Shown here in pieces: positions 36,681-45,523 of a stretch of 64,000 nucleotides of DNA. The notes beneath the pieces were generated by a model. That model ran no database searches, had not been told where the DNA came from, and saw only the letters and a program-made list of their open reading frames with translations. Made by a program: the position numbers and the translations under genes. The stretch lies in contig NZ_LODW01000049.1 in assembly GCF_002914525.1 (NCBI RefSeq), positions 78,845-142,844 of the forward strand. Reading direction: 5' to 3'. The stretch is from Rhizobium hidalgonense. Lineage in GTDB: Bacteria; Pseudomonadota; Alphaproteobacteria; Rhizobiales; Rhizobiaceae. Every line of letters begins with the position of its first letter. Positions within the stretch are counted from its first letter, which is position 1.

Positions 36681-38897
36681 GTGAAGCGCGATCAGGCGGG
36701 AATACAGGACGTGCAGGATCCGGACAACCCTGAAAAGGGATCTGAAAACGGGCCAGAAAAAGCGGCGAATGACACGGCGGGCAAGCGGCCGGCGAAGAGC
36801 CGTCACATTCTGCTGCGGATTGATTCCTGGATCGATTCGACCGTCTGGAACGCCGGCTTCCGCGCCGCCGAGATCTGGGAAGACATCACCATCTTCTTCC
36901 GGCGCTTTCGTGTGCGCGGGTGGAAGCGCATGGTCTTCGAACTTGCCGGTGAAGGGCTGACGCTCGGGGCGGCCGGCTCGGTGTTGATGCTGCTGCTTGC
37001 TCAACCGGCCTTCGAGGCGACCAAGGAGGACTGGCGCAACCGCGGCGATTTCGCCGTCACCTTTACCGACCGCTACGGCAACGTCATCGGCCATCGCGGC
37101 GTCATCCACCAGAATTCCGTGCCGATCGACGAGCTGCCGGATTCCTTGATCAAATCCGTGCTTGCCACCGAAGACCGGCGCTTCTTCGACCATTTCGGCA
37201 TCGACGTGATCGGCCTCTTCCGGGCCATGGTCACCAACGCCCAGGCCGGCGAAGTCGTGCAGGGCGGCTCGACGCTGACCCAGCAGCTCGCCAAGAACCT
37301 GTTCCTGTCCAACGAGCGCTCGATCGACCGCAAGGTCACCGAGGCATTCCTGGCACTGTGGCTCGAGGCGAACCTCTCCAAGAAGGAAATCCTCTCCACC
37401 TATCTCGACCGCGCCTATATGGGCGGCGGCACTTTTGGCGCGGCCGCGGCGGCGCAGTTCTATTTCGGCAAGAACATCACCGATGTGAACCTTGCCGAAT
37501 CCGCCATGCTCGCCGGCCTGTTCAAGGCGCCGGCGAAATATGCGCCGCATGTCAACTTGCCGGCGGCGCGTGCGCGCGCCAACGAGGTGCTGACCAATCT
37601 CGTCCAGAGCGGGCTGATGACCGAGGGCCAGGTGATCGCCGCAAGGCGCAACCCTGCGACTGTCGTCGACCGCAACGAGGTGGAATCGCCCGACTTCTTC
37701 CTTGACTGGGCCTTCGACGAGGTGCAGCGCCTTTCGCCGCGTTTCCACCAGCATTCGCTGATCGTGCGCACGACGATCGACATGGGCATCCAGCAGGCGG
37801 CCGAGGATTCGGTCGAAACGTCGCTGCGTGAATATGGCGAGGCCTATCACGCCAAGCAGGGCGCCATGGTGATGATCGAGAACGGCGGCGCGGTGCGCGC
37901 CATGGTCGGCGGCCGCGATTATGGCGAGAGCCAGTTCAACCGCGCCACCCGGGCGCTGCGCCAGCCGGGCTCCTCCTTCAAGGTCTATACCTATGCATTG
38001 GCGATGGAGAGCGGGATGACCCCGCAGACGACGATCGTCGACGCGCCGATCTACTGGGGCAACTGGAGCCCGCACAATTACGCGAACCGCTATGTCGGAC
38101 GCATCACGCTGGAGACGGCGATCGCCCAGTCTATCAACACCGTGCCGGTGCGGCTTGCCAAGGAGAAGCTCGGCATCCAGCCGATCCGGGCGATGGCCAA
38201 GAACCTCGGCGTCGAAACGCCGATCCGCGATGACGTCACTATTCCGATCGGCACTTCGGAGGTGACGGTGCTCGACCAGGCGACCGCTTATGCCACCTTC
38301 CCGGCCGGCGGCTACCAGTCGCGCCGCCACGGCATCACCCAGATCCTCGATTACGCCGGCGACGTGCTCTACGATTTCGACCGCGACGAGCCGGCCGCCA
38401 AACGTGTGCTCTCCGAACAGGCCGATGCCTATATGAACCAGATGCTGTCGCGCGTCCCCTATGTCGGCACGGCGCGAAAAGCGGCGCTTGATAATGGCAT
38501 CGTCACCGCCGGCAAGACCGGCACGACCCAGGCCTATCGCGACGCGTGGTTCGTCGGCTTCACCGGCAACTACACCTGCGCCGTCTGGTTCGGCAATGAC
38601 GACTACACCTCGACCAACGAGATGACCGGCGGCTCGCTGCCGGCGATGACCTTCAAGCGCGCCATGGACTATGCCCATCAGGGTGTGACGCTCCGCGCCA
38701 TCCCCGGCATCGAAAACCCCCTGCCGTCGGAAAAGGATCTCGCCAAGACCGCCTCCGCCAAACCGCAGGACGGATTGCCGCAGCTCATCCGGCCGCGCAT
38801 GCTCTCGGTGCAATCGACCGAGATCCTCAGGAGGCTCGGCGAGAAGCTGAAGAATGCGGCCCCGCTGGCGCCGGCGAAGGTGGCGAGCGCGGAATAG
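36681..38897 (+). CDS. Class A penicillin-binding protein (PBP1A family), transglycosylase/transpeptidase
   Basis: This 738-residue cell-wall polymerase has a cytoplasmic N-terminus and a membrane anchor (about 88-108). The GT51 domain carries Glu164 in ATEDRRFFDHFG and the QGGSTLTQQLAKN motif (194-206). The transpeptidase domain has S431-x-x-K434 (SSFK), S484-I-N486 and K612-T-G. It polymerises and cross-links peptidoglycan in the periplasm. The start is a GTG at 36681 without a strong ribosome binding site; a later start is possible because the first 40 residues are charged and low in complexity. Confidence 0.95.
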   Translation: MKRDQAGIQDVQDPDNPEKGSENGPEKAANDTAGKRPAKSRHILLRIDSWIDSTVWNAGFRAAEIWEDITIFFRRFRVRGWKRMVFELAGEGLTLGAAGSVLMLLLAQPAFEATKEDWRNRGDFAVTFTDRYGNVIGHRGVIHQNSVPIDELPDSLIKSVLATEDRRFFDHFGIDVIGLFRAMVTNAQAGEVVQGGSTLTQQLAKNLFLSNERSIDRKVTEAFLALWLEANLSKKEILSTYLDRAYMGGGTFGAAAAAQFYFGKNITDVNLAESAMLAGLFKAPAKYAPHVNLPAARARANEVLTNLVQSGLMTEGQVIAARRNPATVVDRNEVESPDFFLDWAFDEVQRLSPRFHQHSLIVRTTIDMGIQQAAEDSVETSLREYGEAYHAKQGAMVMIENGGAVRAMVGGRDYGESQFNRATRALRQPGSSFKVYTYALAMESGMTPQTTIVDAPIYWGNWSPHNYANRYVGRITLETAIAQSINTVPVRLAKEKLGIQPIRAMAKNLGVETPIRDDVTIPIGTSEVTVLDQATAYATFPAGGYQSRRHGITQILDYAGDVLYDFDRDEPAAKRVLSEQADAYMNQMLSRVPYVGTARKAALDNGIVTAGKTGTTQAYRDAWFVGFTGNYTCAVWFGNDDYTSTNEMTGGSLPAMTFKRAMDYAHQGVTLRAIPGIENPLPSEKDLAKTASAKPQDGLPQLIRPRMLSVQSTEILRRLGEKLKNAAPLAPAKVASAE

Positions 38898-39024
38898 CTG
38901 CCGGCGTCTCGCGCAGATTCCGAAAATCGTCGACCTTGAGAGATTGCCGATACCCGCCCGTCATCCGGCTGCCACCACCTTCGCCCCGTTTACGGGTGAG
39001 GGGCAACCGTTCGCACGAACCACA

Positions 39025-39060
39025 CAGCCATGCTGCAAGAGGCATGGCTGCTTTGCCGGA
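39025..39060 (+). terminator. Hairpin downstream of the PBP gene
   Basis: CAGCCATGC and GCATGGCTG form a perfect 9-bp stem with an 8-base loop, followed by CTTTGCC. It is 130 bp after the PBP stop. The weak U-tract makes it a doubtful terminator, and it may be a repeat element instead. Confidence 0.4.
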
Positions 39061-39146
39061 CACACCATAACCGTGGATCAATAATCGCCTATGTCACGGC
39101 GCGGCATTCCACCCTGCCAGAATCAGTGGTAACCCTTTCATCTGAT

Positions 39147-39755
39147 ATGGTTTCCAAGGTCATTAACGTGTTTCGATTTCCCCTGTTCATCCTGGTCACG
39201 CTGATCGTCGCCTTCGGCGGCGGGATCATGATTTCGCTGTATGCGCTGGATGCGACACAGGGTTTCGGGGCGATCAAGCTCGGTGCCTGGGAGGCCTTTC
39301 CGGCGTTGCAGACGGTCGATGCCGATCCTTATGCCAAGTCGCACCGGGCGCGCGCCGGCAAGCTGCTTTACGGCAGCGCCGAAGGCCTGACCTTCACGGC
39401 GAGCGTCGACGACGACGGCGCGCGGCTGAATGCAGGCTGCCGCTACCGCATCAGCGGGCAAACACCGCCTGCCCGGCTTTGGACCCTGTTTACCGCCGAC
39501 AATGGCGGCAATCCGGCGGCAGTGAAGACCGGGCATCCCTCGGCGCTCAATTCCTGGACGGTGCTGCGCCAGCCCGATAGCAGCTTCTCGATCGAAATCT
39601 CCGCCGCGGCGCAGCCGGGCAACTGGCTGGCTTTGCCGGAGGCCGGTACCTTTCGGCTGGTGCTGACGCTGTTCGACACGCCGACCGCCGGCAGCTCCGG
39701 GGTGATCGACCTCGCCATGCCGAAGCTCACCAAGACCGGATGCGGCAATGCTTAG
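39147..39755 (+). CDS. DUF1214 family exported protein
   Basis: The 202-residue protein has an N-terminal membrane segment (about 9-31) and a beta-rich periplasmic domain. Features such as DPYAKSHRARAGKL and LWTLFTADNGGN match the DUF1214 family, which usually sits next to a DUF1254 partner. The start at 39147 (MVSKVINVFRF) is chosen because the longer form covers the hairpin at 39025. It overlaps the next gene by 8 bp, so the two are coupled. Confidence 0.82.
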   Translation: MVSKVINVFRFPLFILVTLIVAFGGGIMISLYALDATQGFGAIKLGAWEAFPALQTVDADPYAKSHRARAGKLLYGSAEGLTFTASVDDDGARLNAGCRYRISGQTPPARLWTLFTADNGGNPAAVKTGHPSALNSWTVLRQPDSSFSIEISAAAQPGNWLALPEAGTFRLVLTLFDTPTAGSSGVIDLAMPKLTKTGCGNA

Positions 39756-40296
39756 GATCTTCTTCGCCATCCTGACCGGTCTTTTCGGTGCAGCGCTGCT
39801 GCACCTCATCATCATCCTGTCGCTGCCGCATTTCACCGGCAAGGATGCGGCGACCCGTGTGGAGGCGGAGGGCGACCTCAACAATTTCACCCTGCTCGGC
39901 GGCCAGTATGACGAAGCGGGCCTTGCCAATGGCGACCCCTTCGTCCGCACCGCCGTCTGCTCCTTCGACGTCGAGGATGCCCCCGTGCATTTCACCGCCA
40001 AGGGCAATGTGCCCTTCTGGTCGATCGCGATTTACGACAGCGCCTCCAACGAGGTCTTCAGCATGAACGACAGGACCTCGGTCGGCGGCGCGCTCGACCT
40101 GCTGGCCGGCGGGCCGATCCAGTTGACCGATTTGCGCAAGAACCTGCCGCCGGAATTGCAGCAGGCGATCCTGGTGGAGATGGCACGGCCGGACGGCTAT
40201 GCCGTGCTGCGGACGCTGGCGCCGCAGGCGAGTTTCGATGAGGCGGCGCGGAACTTCCTGACGGAAGCCGGCTGCGAGCAATTCACCGCCCGCTAG
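39748..40296 (+). CDS. DUF1254 family exported protein
   Basis: The 182-residue protein has an N-terminal anchor or signal (about 1-24) and a soluble periplasmic domain containing VRTAVCSFDVEDAPVHF and PFWSIAIYDSASNEVFSMND. It is the partner of the DUF1214 gene, whose stop it overlaps by 8 bp. The pair is common in rhizobia; together the domains resemble the two halves of fused DUF1254-DUF1214 proteins. The function is unknown. Confidence 0.82.
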   Translation: MLRIFFAILTGLFGAALLHLIIILSLPHFTGKDAATRVEAEGDLNNFTLLGGQYDEAGLANGDPFVRTAVCSFDVEDAPVHFTAKGNVPFWSIAIYDSASNEVFSMNDRTSVGGALDLLAGGPIQLTDLRKNLPPELQQAILVEMARPDGYAVLRTLAPQASFDEAARNFLTEAGCEQFTAR

Positions 40297-40302
40297 AACG
40301 AG

Positions 40303-40345
40303 AGCGTGATGTCATCCGAAAACCGCTTTTCGGGGACCACGCCCT
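40303..40345. repeat. Rhizobial intergenic palindrome-type repeat (partial)
   Basis: GAGCGTGATGTCATCCGAAAA followed by CCGCTTTTCGG resembles the widespread rhizobial element whose full form ends in the reverse complement (ATCATGCTC-like). Here only the left part plus a CCGAAAA/TTTTCGG stem remains, between a plus-strand and a minus-strand gene end, where it may act as a terminator-like hairpin. Confidence 0.45.
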
Positions 40346-40360
40346 GGGGTTGAACGGATG

Positions 40361-40528
40361 CTACTTCTTGTTGACGCGCGGCGCGGACGCCGGACGCGGT
40401 TTCGGGTTCTCGATCAACCGCTCGTAGCGGACGCCGGTGAACCACAGGATCTTGGCTTCGCGGAACTCTTTGTCCGGGCGGCGCGGCGCCCGCGGCAGCC
40501 GATCCGCCAATGCGACTACTATTGCCAT
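40361..40528 (-). CDS. Small conserved hypothetical protein, 55 residues
   Basis: The sequence begins MAIVVALADRLPRAPRRPDK and contains REAKILWFTGVRYERL, a combination I know from small rhizobial proteins of unknown role. I chose the ATG at 40528 because GGAG lies 6-7 bases upstream; an ATG at 40540 is in frame and overlaps that GGAG. It is basic, with no signal peptide. It faces the end of the DUF1254 gene. Confidence 0.7.
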   Translation of the reverse strand: MAIVVALADRLPRAPRRPDKEFREAKILWFTGVRYERLIENPKPRPASAPRVNKK

Positions 40529-41065
40529 TCTCGTCTCCATGCACTGCCCGAGACGGATGAACTTGCGATGGATTTCACCCTGCCCGCCAATGTGCGAGCC
40601 GGCGCGTCCTGCGGTGGCGGAGTGACCGGACCGAGGGCATTCGCGCCTTTCCCACGGCACCTGGTTGAAATACCGTGATCAGGAGTTTCTACGATCCACA
40701 CACTCAAATCGCGTCGTTCCCATCCGAATTGAGACAGATGACAGTTAACAGTTTACTAATATTCGGCGGATGCCAAACATAGTTCACGTTACTTCCCCTG
40801 AAACGCGCGAAGAGTTGATTTGGTTTCATACCGCCCGCTCAAGGTCCCGGCCGGGCATGGAGTATAAAGTTAGAAACAATTCATGTAGTTGACAGGACGC
40901 TGCAGACCTACCCAATGGGAAAGGCACGCTGTTGCAAAAATGCTTCATGAAAATATTTAATTGCGGCCGCCTCGCATGCGCGTATGGTTGCTCCAGTCGA
41001 TCACGTGTTTCCGGGCCCGATCGGCCGCGGATATTCACGCTCTTGCCGGAATGCGGAGGCTAGCG
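40529..41065. other. Intergenic region
   Basis: About 540 bp between divergent small genes. The stretch 40725-40800 is AT-rich (TTAACAGTTTACTAATATTC). I see no convincing gene; minus-strand frames here have no ribosome binding site and odd composition. Confidence 0.45.
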
Positions 41066-41272
41066 GTGTCTTTGCTGGTGAATTCATATTTCTCGCCTGA
41101 CGATCTCGACGTGCTGCGCGGTGCGCTCGATGCATGGTGCGCGGAACGGCGCGTCGACATCAAGAGCGTCGAGGCGCAGTATGCGGCATCCGCAGCACTC
41201 GACCTGTATCAGGCCGGTCACGACAGCCGCGAAAAGCTACTGGACGCGCTCCGCGATCGCAAGGCCGCCTGA
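41066..41272 (+). CDS. Small conserved hypothetical protein (related to the one at 30023)
   Basis: The 68-residue protein starts at a GTG, 6 bases after a perfect GGAGG (41055-41059). The core SPDDLDVLRGALDAWC, then QYAASAALDLYQAG, then REKLLDALRDR aligns by eye with the 98-residue protein at 30023. Helical and soluble, of unknown function. Longer frames upstream lack such a ribosome binding site. Confidence 0.72.
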   Translation: MSLLVNSYFSPDDLDVLRGALDAWCAERRVDIKSVEAQYAASAALDLYQAGHDSREKLLDALRDRKAA

Positions 41273-41585
41273 ACTTTTCCCCCACCACGCCCGCGATGAC
41301 AATCGTTAGAGAGGCCTGTTCAAACCGGACTCTTTCTGTTGCCGCCTAATCTTATAGCGACACGCTCCGCGTGTATCCTTCTGTTGCATTTGAATAAAAT
41401 CTTCAGCATGCATTAACCCTGTCGGTGTAGGATTTGTTCATAACCCATGTGGCCCGGCATGCGTTCCGCCAGCGCATATAGGCCCGTGATTCCCCTTGGT
41501 TCGGCGTTTTCGGGGTGTTCTTGTGCGTGACCGGTTTCGAGACCTAGAGGGCCCATTGGCCGTCAGGAAAAAGGACGTGGTATTG
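41273..41585. other. Intergenic region before the DUF2336 gene
   Basis: About 310 bp; the middle (41380-41450) is AT-rich with TTGAATAAAATC and a single TTAACC half site. It probably holds the promoter of the DUF2336 gene. Nothing else is visible. Confidence 0.4.
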
Positions 41586-42572
41586 ATGGCGACGGTCAGC
41601 AGTTTCGAGAACCTGTCTCATCCGACACGGTCCGAACTGCGCCAATTTGCCGAGCTATTCATGCCGCTCTTTCAGGCCTCTTCCGACGAGGCCAAACGTC
41701 AGGCGGTCGCAGCACTCTCCCAATGCGAAAACATGCCGGCGGCCGTGGCGTTGTTCATCGGAAACCAGCCGATCGAGATCGCCGCCCCTTTTCTAGCCGC
41801 CTCCAAGGCAATCGCCGACGATACGCTGATTACCATCGCGCGCACGCAGGGTGCAGCGCATGTCAAGACGATCGTCAGCCGCGATTCGCTCTCGCCGAAG
41901 GTGATCGATGCGCTGGTGGCGCTGCGCCAGAGCCAGCCGCGGCCGCCGGCCGCATCGGCGCCTGTTACGGCATCACAGACGGTGCCGCTTTCGCCGGCGC
42001 CGGCCGAGACCAACGAGGCGGATGCGCTACAGGAACAGCGGGTTGCCGATGAAGAGGCGTTGCGCGAGCGTATTCTCGGCCTTGCCGGTCATCTCGGTCA
42101 TCAGGAGGACGACAGGCTCGGCCTCAGAACACTCACCGACATTCAGGAAGCGCTGCTGGTGCGCTTCGCCCGCTCGCGCGAGGCGACGCATTTCGCAACC
42201 GCGCTCGCCGATGCGCTGTCGGCCAGCCGCTGGCTTGCCGAGCGCATCATGCTCGATCTTTCCGGCCAGCAGCTCGCCACGACGCTGACGAGCCTCGGCA
42301 TGGGCTTTCTCGACGCCGTCTTCGTGCTGGAAAGGTTCTATCCGCACCTTGCCGAACAGCAGCACAATGTCACGCGGGGCTGGATGGTGCTCGATGGGCT
42401 CGATCCGGAAGAATGCCATGAACGGGTGGACGCCTGGCGCCGCGCCGATCGCTACACCTATAAGCCCGAGGCGGCCAATGCGCCCGCACCTCAGGAAAAG
42501 CCGAACCACCGCTTCATCCATCAGCCGCCGGCGCCACGCGACCTGCGTGTCCTGGGGCGGCGGTCCCGCTGA
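41586..42572 (+). CDS. DUF2336 domain protein
   Basis: This 328-residue cytoplasmic, helix-rich protein has HEAT-like pairs, for example FAELFMPLFQASSDEAKRQA and NMPAAVALFIGNQPIEIAAP. An Ala/Pro-rich linker lies near 115-140. This matches DUF2336 proteins of Alphaproteobacteria, found near cell-cycle and regulatory genes, with no defined activity. The start at 41586 (MATVSSFENLSH) is preferred; the frame extends 30 codons further upstream. Confidence 0.85.
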   Translation: MATVSSFENLSHPTRSELRQFAELFMPLFQASSDEAKRQAVAALSQCENMPAAVALFIGNQPIEIAAPFLAASKAIADDTLITIARTQGAAHVKTIVSRDSLSPKVIDALVALRQSQPRPPAASAPVTASQTVPLSPAPAETNEADALQEQRVADEEALRERILGLAGHLGHQEDDRLGLRTLTDIQEALLVRFARSREATHFATALADALSASRWLAERIMLDLSGQQLATTLTSLGMGFLDAVFVLERFYPHLAEQQHNVTRGWMVLDGLDPEECHERVDAWRRADRYTYKPEAANAPAPQEKPNHRFIHQPPAPRDLRVLGRRSR

Positions 42573-42593
42573 AATCAGCAGCGCCGCCCGCCC

Positions 42594-42938
42594 TCAGCCA
42601 TCCCGCGCCAGCGGGATGATGTCTGCCAATTCTTCCGCCTCCAGCTCGACGATCCAGAGATCGGGGTCGAACCGGCGTTCACGCTCCAGCATGGCGCGCA
42701 CCATTTCCGGCTCGGCCCGTGACAAACGGACTTCGAACAGGCGGTCGCCCGCCTCACCTTCGCCGAAGGCGGTCTGCGGCGCCGGCGCATGGAGCGTTTC
42801 CAGGCCGTCGCGAAAATGCTGGCGGATGAAGATCGCGCCCGCCTCCTCCGCACCCTTCTTCTCGACGGCGGCGAAACCGCCGCTGGCAAAAACGCGGCGC
42901 AGGAGAGCGGAAACGAAGATGTCGGCGCGTAATCTCAT
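42594..42938 (-). CDS. DUF1491 family protein
   Basis: This 114-residue protein starts MRLRADIFVSALLRRVFASG and has the block GAIFIRQHFRDGLETL followed by RFDPDLWIVELE near the C-terminus, the DUF1491 signature of Alphaproteobacteria. It is cytoplasmic and of unknown function. It converges on the DUF2336 gene with 21 bp between, and is 61 bp downstream of the chemotaxis receptor. Confidence 0.87.
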   Translation of the reverse strand: MRLRADIFVSALLRRVFASGGFAAVEKKGAEEAGAIFIRQHFRDGLETLHAPAPQTAFGEGEAGDRLFEVRLSRAEPEMVRAMLERERRFDPDLWIVELEAEELADIIPLARDG

Positions 42939-42999
42939 CGGCGCGGTATAGACCGGGCTGCCGTTGGCGGCAATGCGGCGGCAAAGATTGCCCCGGTGG

Positions 43000-44445
43000 T
43001 CAGACCTTGACGGCCAGCCGCAATCCTCCCCAATGCCGTCCGCGGACGGTGATCGGAGCGGAAATATCCTTCATCATCACAAAATTGCCGCCGCCCATGT
43101 CGCGCCGATAAGTCTGGACGAGGAATGGCGCTGTGCTGCGGCCGGCGGCAAGGCCGACGCGATCGGCGAAGACGCGGCGATTGCGGCAATTGGCAGTGTT
43201 CCAGACAGTGTCGCCGGGCCGCTGCGGCTGCGAGAATTTTCGATTATGGGTGGGGAGGTAGCCGTTTTCGTCGATAGCCGCACAGAAGGCGATGCGCTCG
43301 TCCGAGGCTGCCGCGGGTTCCTGAATCGGCGGCAGCAAGCGGTCGGTGAGTTCGGTAAAGGCCGCCATCATCTGGGCCGGATCGGAGCCCGGTATCGGCC
43401 GATAGTGCCGGTCGAACAAGGCATCGAGACCGATCTCGCCCGCCGCGACGGCGCGTTCGAAGGCGCCGGAAATCTGCCTCGCCACCGATTGCGCTTCCTC
43501 GATCCAGCGGCTGTCGGCGGTCTCGACGCCGGCGCTCGCCGTCAGCTGGATCAGGGTTTCGGACAGGCCGACGACGCTGTCGACGCGTTTGGCCGCCTGC
43601 TGCAGCCTCACATTCGAGCCGGCGACCTCGGCCGACATCTCGCCGAGCGTCCCGACGAAGCCGGCGCATTGCTGGTCGACCGCCTCGGTGGTGTTGGCCA
43701 TAACGGTCGAACTGTCGAGGATGCGGGTGATGACATGTTCCATGCTTTCGAAGGCCCCACGCATCGCCTCCGACTTGTCGCGCACGCCTGCTGCACTATC
43801 GCGCGCATCGCCGCCTGCGACCGACAGCCGGTCGATCTTCACCCGCAGTTCGTCCAGCGTCTGCTGGATCGAGCCCGTCGCCTTCGACGTCTGCAGCGAC
43901 AGCGCCCGCACCTCGGCGGCGACGACCGCGAAACCCTTGCCCGCATCGCCGGCGCGTGCCGCCTCGATCGCGGCATTCAGCGCCAGCAGGTTGGTCTGGC
44001 GGGCAATGGTGCTGATCTCCTCGGCGATACCGTCGACATCGGCAAGCGACTTGGAAAAACCGGCGATCTCCGTGCCGATTTCTTCGGAGGACCGAACCAT
44101 GTGGCCGATCTCGGTAACGGAGCCGGTCAGCCGGTCCGCTGATTCCTTCAGCATCTGGCGAGCCTCGGCCGCCGTGCGGTCGGTCTCACGCAGGGACATA
44201 GCCACCGCGCGGTTGGTCTCGGCAATCGACAGGGCCGTCCGGGTGACATCATCGAAGGCGGAAGCATGCCGGGCCGACATCGCCGCCATGTCCTGAATGG
44301 CGCCGGCGATATCGACGAGATCGATGCCAAGGGTGGAAGCCTCTTCTGCAAGGCGCAGCAGGATGTGGCGTAACGCCTCCTGATCAGGGCCTCTCGCCTC
44401 TGCCGGTTCTCCAGCCAGATCGTCTGTCGCCTTCAACGCATGCAT
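43000..44445 (-). CDS. Soluble methyl-accepting chemotaxis-like protein with C-terminal sensor domain
   Basis: The 481-residue protein has no membrane segment. Its N-terminal half is an MCP signalling coiled coil with the conserved tip [18 protein letters not shown] (about 147-165), which contacts CheA/CheW. The C-terminal 110 residues ([15 protein letters not shown], then [18 protein letters not shown] and [12 protein letters not shown]) look like a single Cache-like or redox/ligand-sensing module, so the usual order of sensor then signaller is reversed. No other che genes are near. It probably senses a cytoplasmic cue. Confidence 0.92.
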   Translation of the reverse strand: MHALKATDDLAGEPAEARGPDQEALRHILLRLAEEASTLGIDLVDIAGAIQDMAAMSARHASAFDDVTRTALSIAETNRAVAMSLRETDRTAAEARQMLKESADRLTGSVTEIGHMVRSSEEIGTEIAGFSKSLADVDGIAEEISTIARQTNLLALNAAIEAARAGDAGKGFAVVAAEVRALSLQTSKATGSIQQTLDELRVKIDRLSVAGGDARDSAAGVRDKSEAMRGAFESMEHVITRILDSSTVMANTTEAVDQQCAGFVGTLGEMSAEVAGSNVRLQQAAKRVDSVVGLSETLIQLTASAGVETADSRWIEEAQSVARQISGAFERAVAAGEIGLDALFDRHYRPIPGSDPAQMMAAFTELTDRLLPPIQEPAAASDERIAFCAAIDENGYLPTHNRKFSQPQRPGDTVWNTANCRNRRVFADRVGLAAGRSTAPFLVQTYRRDMGGGNFVMMKDISAPITVRGRHWGGLRLAVKV

Positions 44446-44599
44446 GATCGACGCTCCCCCGTCCCAATCGGAAAAGCTTCAGACAACATGGTTAACAAGT
44501 TGCAAACAGCAGCCGCACCTTAGACTTAGGTTGTAAGGCAAAACCGGTCGTACTGCCAAAGCGCGTTGCTCTGTGGACGTCTTCGTCCGGGGACACGCG

Positions 44600-45523
44600 T
44601 TATATCGCGCCGATTTCCTTGAGTTTCTTCAGCACCGCCTGATTCGGCTCGCCGTTCTCGGGCAGGTTATAGTGCTTCTGGAAATGGCGGATGGCCGCAC
44701 GGGTCTGCTCGCCGGCGACGCCGTCGACGCCGACATTGGCATAGGCCATGTTGGAAAGGCCCTTCTGGATCTTCAGCACCAGGTCGACATTGGTAATTTC
44801 GCTTGAGGGGACCTGCTTTGCGGCGGAAGGAGCGGTTTTGACCGTCTTTTCGGCGCTGCGGATCGCTGCTGCGACCGGGTCTTCCGCCGCCGCCTTCGAG
44901 CTTACATCCTCGGGCGGCTTTTCCGTGGGAATGGTGGAAGGACCTGATGCATCGGTCTTCAGTGCCGCCAGCACCTCCGGCGTCGGATCGCCGGTCTGGG
45001 CCATGCCGACGGTTTCCTCGAAGAAGAGGATGGCCGCACTGGTGCGCGGGCCGATGATGCCGTCGGGTATGCCGTTATAGAGGCCGCGGCGCACGAGCTG
45101 CTGCTGGATGTCCATAACAAGCTGGCTCGGCTGCTGGCCGGGCGCGGGGGGCGCCGGCGTTGCGTTGGTGGTGGTCGCGGCATCCTCCGGCCGTTCGATC
45201 CGGAAGGTGGTGACGTCGCCCTGTTGCTCCTCGGCCGGGCGGCGGGCGCCAAGCACGTTGGGAGACTGCGGATCGCGAGTGCGGAAAATCGGATGCGGAT
45301 GCAGACCCGGCTGATACCAGAGCGCATTGGCGGCGACGAAGGAGAAGATGACGACGAAGGTGATCGTGCCGCCGGCAACCGACGGATTGCGGCCGATAAC
45401 GCCACCGAGCACCGAAGCACCCTGCAGGCTGAGACCGCCCAGGGCGGCTGCACCCGACATCAGCAGGCCCGGCTGCTGCCGTCCCCTTTTTCCCTTAGGC
45501 GATTTTCGCTTGCGCGCGGCCAT
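44600..45523 (-). CDS. Membrane-anchored peptidoglycan-binding domain protein
   Basis: This 307-residue protein has a basic N-terminus (MAARKRKSPKGKRGR), a membrane segment at about 50-68, a Pro/Ala-rich linker, and two PG_binding_1 repeats: DIQQQLVRRGLYNGIPDGI with RTSAAILFFEE near 138-170, and KIQKGLSNMAYANVGVDG with QTRAAIRHFQK near 253-288. It probably binds the cell wall in the periplasm. Its start lies inside the 3' end of the DivJ-like kinase gene (29 bp overlap), a strong sign of coupled expression. No catalytic domain is visible. Confidence 0.9.
   Translation of the reverse strand: MAARKRKSPKGKRGRQQPGLLMSGAAALGGLSLQGASVLGGVIGRNPSVAGGTITFVVIFSFVAANALWYQPGLHPHPIFRTRDPQSPNVLGARRPAEEQQGDVTTFRIERPEDAATTTNATPAPPAPGQQPSQLVMDIQQQLVRRGLYNGIPDGIIGPRTSAAILFFEETVGMAQTGDPTPEVLAALKTDASGPSTIPTEKPPEDVSSKAAAEDPVAAAIRSAEKTVKTAPSAAKQVPSSEITNVDLVLKIQKGLSNMAYANVGVDGVAGEQTRAAIRHFQKHYNLPENGEPNQAVLKKLKEIGAI

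Noticed and set aside
36537..38813. 758-codon open frame opposite the penicillin-binding protein
   Set aside because: It is a GC-driven shadow frame, rich in Arg, Gly and His, with no domain; the other strand has all PBP motifs.
40826..41038. 70-codon minus-strand frame in the intergenic region
   Set aside because: No ribosome binding site, no known pattern, and it overlaps the promoter region of the gene at 41066.
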